A stretch of 9,620 nt of DNA from an uncultured Erysipelotrichaceae bacterium. GTDB lineage: Bacteria > Bacillota_I > Bacilli_A > RF39 > UBA660. Within the stretch, counting starts at the first letter, position 1; each line of letters starts with the position of its first letter. Made by a program: the position numbers and the translations under genes. Below are positions 1-7,099 of the stretch, piece by piece. The notes below the pieces were generated by a model. The model had not been told where the DNA came from and made no database searches. It worked only from the letters and a program-made list of their open reading frames with translations. Location of the stretch: positions 1 through 9,620 of the forward strand of contig CACZQD010000046.1 of assembly GCA_902783215.1 (NCBI GenBank), given 5' to 3'.

Positions 1-288
1 ATATAATTGACATGCATATGAAAAATTACGTTTATGAGTATAATTTGTTTTATAATTATTAACTTCTACATTTATAATTTTATCATCGTCAGTCTTACAT
101 ACTACATCCAATGTTCTACCTTTAACATAAATATTATCTTTAGGTAATTCTTTAGCATGCGCCGATATAACTGTAACATTTATCTTTATAGCATCATAAA
201 TTAATCTTTCAAGTAAATCATAATTATTCTTATTACAAAATATCGCCTTAAACATACCATCATTTAGAGCTTTATAAAATTTAGTCAT
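1..288 (-). CDS. PD-(D/E)XK nuclease family transposase-like protein (Rpn/YhgA-like), 3' end beyond window
   Basis: Ninety-six codons are visible, starting at ATG 286-288, and the frame is still open at base 1. The start is fixed by an in-frame TGA 12 bases upstream and a GGGAGG Shine-Dalgarno just before the ATG. The N-terminus reads LNDGMFKAIF (residues 8-17), followed by a Leu-rich helix, then KGRTLDV (56-62) and KIINVEVNN (70-78). This is the familiar order of the PF12784/Rpn group: a D-x-x-FK-x-IF start, KG-x-x-LDV, and a (N)(I/V)E-x-Q core. D61 and E75 would be the catalytic acids; the usual Gln after E-x is Asn (N77). Members are recombination-promoting nucleases or domesticated transposase relatives and are often multicopy in gut Firmicutes. 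The C-terminal half cannot be seen, so intactness is unknown. It stands apart from the metal-transport operon, beyond that operon's terminator. Confidence 0.75.
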   Translation of the reverse strand, partial: MTKFYKALNDGMFKAIFCNKNNYDLLERLIYDAIKINVTVISAHAKELPKDNIYVKGRTLDVVCKTDDDKIINVEVNNYKTNYTHKRNFSYACQLY

Positions 289-303
289 ATTCCTCCCTTC
301 TAA

Positions 304-323
304 TCACATATTCAACTCCCTTC
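304..323 (-). promoter_or_regulatory. Start-stop mini-ORF with its own Shine-Dalgarno, upstream of the nuclease-like gene
   Basis: Read on the minus strand, GAAGGGAG (323-316) precedes an ATG (309-307) by 6 bases, and that ATG is followed at once by TGA (306-304). The same GAAGGGAG octamer recurs at 300-293 as the ribosome site of the real gene. The leader therefore holds a tandem copy of the ribosome site, whose first ATG is an immediate start-stop in the same frame as the gene. It could dampen initiation by ribosome stalling, or be a chance duplication. No convincing -35/-10 pair was found in 310-423. Confidence 0.3.
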
Positions 324-423
324 ACTTATATTATTAGGTAAAACTTTTCTATTTCCTTCTAAACTTTGTAATTTTTTAAATTTCAATTTAGATATATGAG
401 CATGATATTTTTGGAAAGTGTAC

Positions 424-451
424 AAAAAAAAAGATAGTACATGCTATCTTT
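424..451 (-). terminator. Intrinsic terminator after the ZIP gene
   Basis: On the minus strand an 8-bp perfect stem AAAGATAG/CTATCTTT with a 6-base loop is followed by a run of nine T (432-424, overlapping the stem foot). It begins directly after the tandem stop codons of the ZIP gene and closes the membrane protein-pilin-ATPase-ZIP operon. Confidence 0.88.
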
Positions 452-452
452 A

Positions 453-1214
453 TTATCCAAAGATTAAACTTATTACAAGAATAATTATTCCTATAAAGAA
501 ACCTAAATATTTAACTTTTTTATCTTTTATATTAGTTATTTGTGGTAAAAGTTCAACAAATGATATATATATTAACATTCCCAATGTTACTGATAATAAT
601 AGTCCCATTAATGCATCTGTTGTTTCAAATAGACAAGCTATTAAACCTCCTAATAAAGTAGATAACGATACTAAAAGACTAATTATAAATATTTTTTTCC
701 ACTTATATTCATTTCTTAAGGTTGATTCAATTACTAATCCCATTGGTAAATTATGTAACCCAATACCAATACAAAGCATTAATCCAACATTTAATTCTGT
801 TGATGCTGTTACATATAATCCCATTCCCTCAATTATATTATGTAATATTAAAGCTATACTTGTTACTATACCTATATGTTTTAAGTGTTCATTATTACAG
901 TTACTGTTTTTATGATGGTGGTGATGATCACTATGCTCATGATGTGGGATTAAAGCATCTAAATGATATAATATAATAAATCCTAAGAAGATTCCTATTA
1001 AACTTAATATAATTCCTTCTACGAAATTATTCATTACTAAGTGTTCTATCACTTCTGGAAATAATTCTAATAACGATAAAGCTACAATCACACCAAATGA
1101 CATACTTATCGAAAAATTTAAAATATTATTATTATTTTTTAATAGTTTTCCTATTAATGTACCTATAAGTATAAATAGTCCAACTAAAAGCGTTAATAAA
1201 AGTGCGATATTCAT
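453..1214 (-). CDS. ZIP family divalent metal transporter
   Basis: The 253-residue product is an integral membrane protein of the ZIP (Zrt/Irt-like) family, which moves Zn2+, Fe2+ or Mn2+ into the cytoplasm. Hydrophobic segments lie near 3-23, 33-51, 66-86, 114-136, 144-163, 175-196, 201-221 and 236-252, giving the usual eight. The metal-site motifs are plain: H125-N-I-I-E129-G in TM4 and H154-N-L-P-M-G159 with E163 in TM5. A His-rich loop (HHEHSDHHHHH, 91-101) between TM3 and TM4 is typical of the family. The length is normal for a bacterial ZIP. The start is supported by AAGGAGG at 1226-1220, five bases upstream and inside the last codons of the ATPase gene. The two genes overlap as ATGA, so translation is probably coupled and both proteins may serve metal homeostasis. 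The substrate cannot be decided from sequence. Confidence 0.92.
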   Translation of the reverse strand: MNIALLLTLLVGLFILIGTLIGKLLKNNNNILNFSISMSFGVIVALSLLELFPEVIEHLVMNNFVEGIILSLIGIFLGFIILYHLDALIPHHEHSDHHHHHKNSNCNNEHLKHIGIVTSIALILHNIIEGMGLYVTASTELNVGLMLCIGIGLHNLPMGLVIESTLRNEYKWKKIFIISLLVSLSTLLGGLIACLFETTDALMGLLLSVTLGMLIYISFVELLPQITNIKDKKVKYLGFFIGIIILVISLIFG

Positions 1215-3544
1215 GACATCCTCCTTATAATCTTCTCTTTCTTTTTAAAGATTTTCTTCTCACATATTTCACTCATGAAATTAAATAAGCAAATATCAAG
1301 CATAAATATTATACCAATAAAAATGAATTTTGGAAATGATAAAATAACTAATTCAAAAAAACTAGAAAGCCCAATAACTATTGTTAAAAATATTAATACT
1401 AATCCACTAAATAGTATTAATCGATTACGATTAAATGGAATACATAAACGATATAATAGTAAAAAACCTGTAAACGCTACTAATAAAACTGACATAGTAG
1501 ATATTTCTTTTTCTGTCAAGTGATATATAAGTGATACAAACAATACCGACATAACATCTATAACAATAGTAAGCGCTGCAGGTATAGACTTACTTAAAAC
1601 ATTTATAATATAATTACCAGTTATTCTTTTTTTATTGTTTTCTAAAGCTAATAAAAATGATGGTATTCCAATCGTAATCGCACTTGTTAAACTTAGCTGA
1701 ATTAATTGAAATGGATAATGACGAGATACAAACAAAAATATTATTGTTAGTATTGTAGCATATATTGTTTTAGTTAAAAACAATGTAGATGATCTTTCTA
1801 TATTATTAATAGATCTTCTTCCTTCATTTAATATTTTAGGTACTGATGAAAAATCAGAGTTTAAAAGAACCATTTGTGATACATTTCTCGCTGCATCAGA
1901 TCCACTAGACATAGCTATACTTAAATCAGATTCTTTTAAAGCTAGTACATCATTTACTCCATCACCTGTAAAAGCTACTGTATGACCATTTAATTTTAAT
2001 GAACATATTAATTCTTTTTTTTGATCTGGAAGTACTCTTGTAAAAATATTATATTTTTCAACTATTTCTTTTAAATTATCTGTTTCTTTAACCGTTGACA
2101 TATCAATTATTTTAGGATTAATACCCACTCTTTTAGCAATACTTCCTACTGTTAACGAACTATCTCCTGATATAATTTTTAAATCAATATTTTCTGAAGA
2201 CAAATATTTTAATGTTGCATCAGCTGATTTTCTTATTTTATCTTCTAAAACAATCAAAGCAACTAATTTCATCATACTAGGTAATTCATAATTATTAAAT
2301 AATTGATTAGAATGCATTAAAGCTAAAACACGATATTCTTTATACTCTTTTAAATATTTATTAGCTTTATGACTTTTAATTAATTTATCAGGTGATCCAA
2401 TAATAAAAGATCCTTCATCTTTAAAACTAACTCCAGAATACTTTCTAATTGACGAAAATGGTACTATATTTATTGGTTCTAAAGTAGATTTAATATTATA
2501 TTTATCATTAATAGCTTTCATCGTCTTATTATCATTTTTTAAAATATTACTTATTTCAGATAAAATTTTATCAGTATCAGTTTTATCAAAACTAATAACT
2601 TTTACTAGTTCTAAATTACCTTCAGTAATAGTACCAGTTTTATCTAAGCATAATGTATCTACTCTAGCTAACGTTTCAATACAATATAAATCCTGAACTA
2701 ATACTTTTTTATTTGATAAACGTATCGCACTAACTGCAAACACAGTACTAGTTAATAATACTAATCCTTCCGGTATCATAGCTATTATTGCAGCAGATGT
2801 ATTAATAACTGTATTAACTAAATTACCTTCATCTAAATTATATTGTCTTACAAAGAGTAAAATACCTAGTGGAACAATAATAAGTGATATCCATTTAATA
2901 ATGACTTTTAATGTATTCATAATAACCGAATTAGTTTTTTTGATATATTTAGCTTCTTTTGAAATTTTAGAAGTATAATTTTCTTCTCCAATATGTTCTA
3001 CTTTAGAAATACAATTACCACTTACTATAAAACTTCCAGATAATAACATATCTCCTTTCTGTTTTAAAACAGTATTTGATTCTCCAGTAATAAAAGATTC
3101 ATCTACTTCAACACTACCTTCTTTAACTATAGAATCAACTACTACTTGATTACCATTTTTATACTTAATGATATCATCTAAAACAATCTCATCAATAGCT
3201 ATTTCTATTACTTTTCCATCTCTTACCACACTTACCTTTTGCATAGATATAACAGATAATTTATCAATAACTCTTTTAGATCTAATCTCTTGAATAATAC
3301 TTATTAAAGTATTACATATAACTACACCCATAAACAATAAATTTTTATAAGAATGAACCATTAATATAATAAAAGCTATAAAAAAATTTAACATATTAAA
3401 TAAAGTAAAAACATTATAATATATAATCTGTCCAATACTTTTAGTAGGTAAATCCGTATTATAATTAACTAGCTTATCTTTTTTTCTAGATTTTACTTCT
3501 TCCTTAGTTAAGCCAATATAAATATTAGGATTATATCTTTTCAT
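1211..3544 (-). CDS. CtpE/Exp7-type P-type cation-transporting ATPase (probably Ca2+ or another divalent cation)
   Basis: This 777-residue HAD-type ion pump has every core motif: actuator TGES (153-156), TM4 MIPEGL (256-261), phosphorylation site DKTGT with D301, a hinge-region ISGD (458-461) and TGDGVND (526-532). About ten membrane segments are visible: two near 45-85, two near 215-272 and six between 585 and 757. TM4 PEGL, the NIERSSTLFLTKT stretch (581-593) and GIPSFLLALE (626-635) resemble the CtpE/Exp7 group, whose mycobacterial member is linked to Ca2+ uptake. There is no CPC heavy-metal motif and no N-terminal HMA domain. GSPD (383-386) sits where many P2 pumps have KGAPE, which I believe is normal for this subgroup. 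The start has AAGGTG a few bases upstream. The stop TGA overlaps the ZIP start. The family is secure; the ion and direction are inferred. Confidence 0.93.
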   Translation of the reverse strand: MKRYNPNIYIGLTKEEVKSRKKDKLVNYNTDLPTKSIGQIIYYNVFTLFNMLNFFIAFIILMVHSYKNLLFMGVVICNTLISIIQEIRSKRVIDKLSVISMQKVSVVRDGKVIEIAIDEIVLDDIIKYKNGNQVVVDSIVKEGSVEVDESFITGESNTVLKQKGDMLLSGSFIVSGNCISKVEHIGEENYTSKISKEAKYIKKTNSVIMNTLKVIIKWISLIIVPLGILLFVRQYNLDEGNLVNTVINTSAAIIAMIPEGLVLLTSTVFAVSAIRLSNKKVLVQDLYCIETLARVDTLCLDKTGTITEGNLELVKVISFDKTDTDKILSEISNILKNDNKTMKAINDKYNIKSTLEPINIVPFSSIRKYSGVSFKDEGSFIIGSPDKLIKSHKANKYLKEYKEYRVLALMHSNQLFNNYELPSMMKLVALIVLEDKIRKSADATLKYLSSENIDLKIISGDSSLTVGSIAKRVGINPKIIDMSTVKETDNLKEIVEKYNIFTRVLPDQKKELICSLKLNGHTVAFTGDGVNDVLALKESDLSIAMSSGSDAARNVSQMVLLNSDFSSVPKILNEGRRSINNIERSSTLFLTKTIYATILTIIFLFVSRHYPFQLIQLSLTSAITIGIPSFLLALENNKKRITGNYIINVLSKSIPAALTIVIDVMSVLFVSLIYHLTEKEISTMSVLLVAFTGFLLLYRLCIPFNRNRLILFSGLVLIFLTIVIGLSSFFELVILSFPKFIFIGIIFMLDICLFNFMSEICEKKIFKKKEKIIRRMS

Positions 3545-3556
3545 ATTATCACCTTC

Positions 3557-3588
3557 AAAAAGAAATTTTAGAAATAAATCTAAAATTC
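3557..3588 (-). terminator. Terminator-like hairpin between the pilin and ATPase genes (possible attenuator)
   Basis: On the minus strand AATTTTAGA (3572-3564 in the right arm, 3587-3579 in the left) forms a 9-bp stem with a 6-base loop. It can be extended by one G-C pair past a bulge, and is followed by C and five T (3561-3557). It starts right after the pilin stop and ends about a dozen bases before the ATPase start. The stem is all A-T apart from one or two G-C pairs, so partial read-through is likely. The 44-base gap has no room for a separate promoter, so the ATPase depends on read-through or on a promoter inside the pilin gene. Confidence 0.5.
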
Positions 3589-4680
3589 TTATTTTATAAA
3601 TTCTTTACGTAGATTTATGACTGGACGGACTACACCAGGATTATAGTTTATTAATGTATTAGATAAATAACCATTTTCAAGTATAGCGATAACTTCTTTG
3701 TCTGAATCCAAAATACTACTCATGGTCCAATACCAATAATCCTCGGAATATATCCATTTAAACGTTTGATCCTCCAAAGAACATCTATTATCAATTAAAT
3801 CATTATCAATATCACAATTTGTGTAAAAATTTAACAATTCATCTAACAATAGTAATCTAGCTTTATAATTATTTACTTCTTCTAATTCATTACCAAACTT
3901 TACTTTTGCCCAATTATTAACTACATAACGTATATCTGAATTATCATAATTCGTAGAACAATTATCCCAATTAAAACTATATCCATTATATCCACAAGTT
4001 TCGTTACTATAATAAGTCATACCACCATAGCCATTAATATATTGTGCTGAATTCGTAGAATAATTAAGATATTTATTAATATGTCCTTGACCATATTCAT
4101 TTACTTCATCTACTGTTAATGGTTTGGCTTTTAAAGCTACAACATAGTCCCCTTTATCAGCTATTACATAATAATCCTCACCATTTGTTTTATCTTGTAT
4201 TGGTTTATCGCTAATACTATATTCTCTATAAGAACCGCTACTTTCTTGATTATTATCATCAGATTTAATTTCTTTTAATTTTCCACCAATATAATCATAT
4301 TTTTTTGATTTTGGTTGTTCCTCATCATCTATTACATAACAACTTTTTAAATATATATTATCGTAATCAATATTGGCTTGTAACTGATTATTACCATCGT
4401 TAATATATATTTGATCATCATCACATTTTACTTTTTCTCCTGATGTTTTTATATAATCTTTTAATTCTGATATTTTAGTAGCATTCTTTTTATCTATCTT
4501 AGCTTCTACTAATGCTTTTTCTATTTCTCTTCCATAAGTTTTAATACTTTCTTTATGTGCATTTTCTCTAGAATTACTTATAATACTAATTGTAATAGGT
4601 ATTGCAATTAAAGCAAGTATTGCCATTATTACAATGACTGCTAATAATTCTACTAATGTAAACCCTTTTTTATTTTTCAT
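3589..4680 (-). CDS. Type IV prepilin-like protein with DUF6273/C-type-lectin-like C-terminal domain
   Basis: The 363-residue product starts with a textbook class-A prepilin leader: MKNKKG cut before F7, then FTLVELLAVIVIMAIL with Glu at mature position 5. An N-terminal pilin helix runs to about residue 62. A middle section has two Cys (86, 114) and the stretch KYDYIGGKLKEIK (127-139). A polar linker (139-165) leads to a C-terminal domain of about 195 residues rich in Tyr, Trp and Asn. That domain ends YWYWTMSS (315-322), a Gly turn, and VVRPVINL (350-357), the signature I associate with DUF6273/formylglycine-enzyme-like lectin folds. It should be processed by a prepilin peptidase and displayed on the surface as a minor pilin or pseudopilin, perhaps for binding. 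GAGG lies six bases before the ATG. It follows the membrane-protein gene by 11 bases and is followed by a hairpin. Pilin type is sure; the head-domain assignment is from memory of the family. Confidence 0.85.
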   Translation of the reverse strand: MKNKKGFTLVELLAVIVIMAILALIAIPITISIISNSRENAHKESIKTYGREIEKALVEAKIDKKNATKISELKDYIKTSGEKVKCDDDQIYINDGNNQLQANIDYDNIYLKSCYVIDDEEQPKSKKYDYIGGKLKEIKSDDNNQESSGSYREYSISDKPIQDKTNGEDYYVIADKGDYVVALKAKPLTVDEVNEYGQGHINKYLNYSTNSAQYINGYGGMTYYSNETCGYNGYSFNWDNCSTNYDNSDIRYVVNNWAKVKFGNELEEVNNYKARLLLLDELLNFYTNCDIDNDLIDNRCSLEDQTFKWIYSEDYWYWTMSSILDSDKEVIAILENGYLSNTLINYNPGVVRPVINLRKEFIK

Positions 4681-4691
4681 TTTCTACCTCA

Positions 4692-5678
4692 CTATATTAA
4701 TTTTTCTATTTTAATAAATTTATAATAATCTCCACTTTTTCTAAAAGTATATTTATAACTATTTAAACTTCCACGATAGTCTAATAAATTATTATCTAAA
4801 GTCTCAGTTATTGGATTATATAAATTAGTATAATTATATAATTTACTTCCATTAGTAACTCCCATTACGGTTTCAATAAATATATAATCATTTTCTTCAT
4901 ACATATTAGTTATTTCCTCTTTTATTTCATAATTATTTATATTGCTGCACTCATTTTTTAAAGCTACATACTTATTATTATTAAATACATAAGTCATACA
5001 ATCAATACTAAAGTTACTTTCTTTATATTCCGAATCAAATAATTTATTATATGCATGTTTCATATCATCATTAGAAATAACATAAGTATTATTTTCATCT
5101 TTTATTTTTTCACTTTTTAATATGTTATATGCCATAATAAGTTTTATAGATGAATTAATATTATTTTCATCCATTGTATTATTATATAAATAATACTTAT
5201 TTATATTTTCACCAGGTAACTTTAAATGCATATTATCAAGTAAATATCCATAATTTTCAATATACCAATTAGTATCTTTAACTACTTCTGCTTCTTTTGT
5301 TTCTACACTTTTAGATACTTTATTATTTTTTGTACTAATATCTATATCAATCCCTTTATAAAGTAAATATCCTAAATATCCAATAATACAACATAGAATA
5401 ATTATAAAAATATCTCTTCTAATAATTTTCCATTTGCGATGGCGAAGTAATCTTTTTTCTTCTTTAATTATTTGACCCTTTACTTCAGTTTTAACTTCAT
5501 CAACAAAATCATCTTTTAACTGTTCTTGTGCTTCATTTTTAATAGTATTAACAACACTATCTACTACTTTCTTTTCTACTTTTTTTTGAATATCATTAGT
5601 TATTTCATTTGTTATTTCTTTTTTTATTTCTTCTTTTTCCTTTTTATTAATTTTTAAATTACTATCTTTCTTAGGCAT
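4692..5678 (-). CDS. Single-pass membrane protein with N-terminal coiled coil, unknown function
   Basis: I do not recognise this 328-residue protein. Residues 1-78 are highly charged and helical, with repeated I-x-x-E/K-I/V spacing (EIKKEITNEITNDI at 17-30, then KKVEKKVVDSVVNTI at 32-46), which suggests a cytoplasmic coiled coil. A basic patch (RHRKWKIIRR, 79-88) precedes one membrane span at about 89-107, so positive-inside topology puts the rest outside. The outer part (108-328) is Asn/Tyr-rich, with NWYIENYGYLL (137-147), two Cys (227, 244) that could form a disulfide, and a C-terminal YKYTFRKSGDYYKFIKIEKL strand-rich end. AAGGAG lies eight bases before the ATG. It is the first gene of its operon, 11 bases ahead of the prepilin gene, so a role in anchoring, assembling or displaying that pilin is a reasonable guess only. 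Confidence 0.8.
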   Translation of the reverse strand: MPKKDSNLKINKKEKEEIKKEITNEITNDIQKKVEKKVVDSVVNTIKNEAQEQLKDDFVDEVKTEVKGQIIKEEKRLLRHRKWKIIRRDIFIIILCCIIGYLGYLLYKGIDIDISTKNNKVSKSVETKEAEVVKDTNWYIENYGYLLDNMHLKLPGENINKYYLYNNTMDENNINSSIKLIMAYNILKSEKIKDENNTYVISNDDMKHAYNKLFDSEYKESNFSIDCMTYVFNNNKYVALKNECSNINNYEIKEEITNMYEENDYIFIETVMGVTNGSKLYNYTNLYNPITETLDNNLLDYRGSLNSYKYTFRKSGDYYKFIKIEKLI

Positions 5679-5698
5679 ACTTCCATCTCCTTATGTAT

Positions 5699-5726
5699 AT
5701 TGTATCATATTTATAATAATTTTAAA
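5699..5726 (-). promoter_or_regulatory. Extended -10 promoter for the membrane protein-pilin-ATPase-ZIP operon
   Basis: On the minus strand TGATACAAT (5707-5699) is an extended -10 with five of six matches to TATAAT. A weak -35 TTTAAA (5726-5721) lies 16 bases upstream. The predicted start near 5692 falls on the first base of the AAGGAG ribosome site (5692-5687), giving a leader of about 14 bases. Confidence 0.6.
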
Positions 5727-5738
5727 GAAAAAGAAAAG

Positions 5739-5762
5739 AAAAAAATGTCAAGTTGACACTTT
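5739..5762 (-). terminator. Intrinsic terminator of the murL-murD operon
   Basis: On the minus strand AAAGTGTCA/TGACATTTT pairs over 9 bp with one G-T wobble and a 3-base loop, and runs into seven T (5745-5739). The stem begins inside the murD stop codon. It separates murD from the promoter of the next operon, whose -35 element is 13 bases further on. Confidence 0.7.
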
Positions 5763-7099
5763 TAATTATCATTTTTGACTAATTCTTGATATTTATTTCC
5801 TTTTTCAATATAATTTTTAAAATATTCATAACTAGATGCTCCTGGAGACATTAAACATATTGAATTTATTTTAGTTTTTTCTTTAGCTATTTTTACTGCT
5901 TGATCTAATGTATCTACAATTATTGTTTCTCTTTTTAAAACCTTAGCTATATCATGTCCTGTTTTAGGCATACATATAATGTTAGTTATATTTGAATCGT
6001 TTAAAAATTTAACTAATTCACTATTATCTACACCTCTATCCATACCACCTATTATTAATGTATCAACACTGCCTAAGGCTTTAACTGCATTTATAGTAGC
6101 TTCTGGAATTGTTGATATAGCATCATCATAATAAGTTATGTCATTATATGTTCCAACTTTTTCTAAACGATGAGGTAATGTTTTAAAGTTATTGATTATT
6201 TCTTTTGTTTTATTAATATCTAAATTATATAATTCTGATATGAATAAAACAAACATAATATTTTCTAAATTGTAATCCCCTTTTAAAGTTCTATTACTAT
6301 TTATATCATATAGCTGTTTATCTTTTAAATATACATAATTATCTTTAATATAGATATCACTTTGTTCATTTAATGATACTGTATATAATTTAGATTTATA
6401 TATATTTTGTTTCATATATTCTTTTAAATATTTATTATCACTAGCATATATACCAATATCGTTTTTAGTTTGATATTTTAAAATATTTAATTTATTTTCA
6501 TGATAGTGTTTCACACTACCAGCATGATCTAAATGATCTTGATATAAATTCACAATTATTCCAATATGAGGAGAAATTTTAGAATACTCAAGTTGTAAAG
6601 CAGACATCTCAATTACCATAATAGAATCTTTATTAAATAATTCTATATCATCTAATATTGCTTTACCAATATTACCAAGTAAATAAACATCTTTACCTTG
6701 TTCTTTTAATATTTGATAAATTAAAGTAGTTGTAGTACTTTTACCCTTAGTACCAGTTACTCCTATCGTTTGATCTTTATATACTTCTAAGAATAAATCC
6801 AATTGTGATGTTATTTTATCTTTATATAAAGTTGTATCTTGATGTATTAATGATACACCAGGTGTCTTAATAATTAAATCATATTTATCTAAATTATCTA
6901 AATAAGTGGGACCAAAAACAAATTCTAAATTATGATCATTTTTAAATGGTTCATATTTAATTGTTACAGCATCTAATATAGCTAATTTCTGATTAGGAAG
7001 ATGTTTTCTTATAAACGAATATGTACTTTTACCTTCCATTCCAAAACCTAATATAGCTATATATTTATCCCTTAATTTTTGAATGATTTTTTGATACAT
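5762..7099 (-). CDS. murD: MurD-type UDP-N-acetylmuramoyl-L-alanine glutamate ligase, probably MurD2 (L-Glu adding)
   Basis: This cytoplasmic ATP-dependent Mur ligase adds glutamate to UDP-MurNAc-L-Ala. Counting from ATG 7099 (445 residues), the N-terminal Rossmann part has ILGFGMEGKS (16-25). The central ATPase domain has the P-loop GTKGKSTT (116-123), LGNIG (141-145), DHLDHAGS (188-195) and K203 at the usual carbamylated-Lys position. The C-terminal domain carries LPHRLE (308-313), YYDDAISTIPEAT (323-335), GGMDRGVD (351-358) and SPGASSYEYFKNYIEKG (418-434). Classical MurD reads NDSKATN at the third block; here it is DDAISTI, so the conserved Lys is Ile. With the adjacent murL this favours the MurD2 variant that takes L-Glu. 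A longer frame begins at TTG 7123 but has no ribosome site; ATG 7099 has two GGAG cores. The gene overlaps murL by 35 bases, implying coupling. Ligase identity is firm; stereochemistry is inferred. Confidence 0.93.
   Translation of the reverse strand: MYQKIIQKLRDKYIAILGFGMEGKSTYSFIRKHLPNQKLAILDAVTIKYEPFKNDHNLEFVFGPTYLDNLDKYDLIIKTPGVSLIHQDTTLYKDKITSQLDLFLEVYKDQTIGVTGTKGKSTTTTLIYQILKEQGKDVYLLGNIGKAILDDIELFNKDSIMVIEMSALQLEYSKISPHIGIIVNLYQDHLDHAGSVKHYHENKLNILKYQTKNDIGIYASDNKYLKEYMKQNIYKSKLYTVSLNEQSDIYIKDNYVYLKDKQLYDINSNRTLKGDYNLENIMFVLFISELYNLDINKTKEIINNFKTLPHRLEKVGTYNDITYYDDAISTIPEATINAVKALGSVDTLIIGGMDRGVDNSELVKFLNDSNITNIICMPKTGHDIAKVLKRETIIVDTLDQAVKIAKEKTKINSICLMSPGASSYEYFKNYIEKGNKYQELVKNDN

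Noticed and set aside
304..306. TGA read as Trp (genetic code 4), which would extend the nuclease-like gene upstream
   Set aside because: All of about 21 Trp codons in the other genes are TGG, no reading frame contains TGA, and cell-wall genes exclude a typical Mollicute.
418..976. Plus-strand open frames of 165 and 84 codons opposite the ZIP gene
   Set aside because: They are antisense to a gene with clear motifs, have no good ribosome site, and show low-complexity composition with no recognisable domain.
1275..1523. Plus-strand 82-codon frame opposite the 3' end of the P-type ATPase gene
   Set aside because: It mirrors the membrane-segment codons of the ATPase and has no start signals.
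453..4680. Metal-sensing riboswitch ahead of the ATPase-ZIP genes
   Set aside because: The only gap upstream is 44 bases and holds a simple hairpin; there is no room for a known Mn2+ or Mg2+ riboswitch fold.
5721..5755. TTGACA on the minus strand (5754-5749) as a -35 box for the membrane-protein operon
   Set aside because: No -10-like hexamer lies 16-18 bases downstream; the sequence is the right half of the murD terminator stem, and a better extended -10 exists at 5699-5707.
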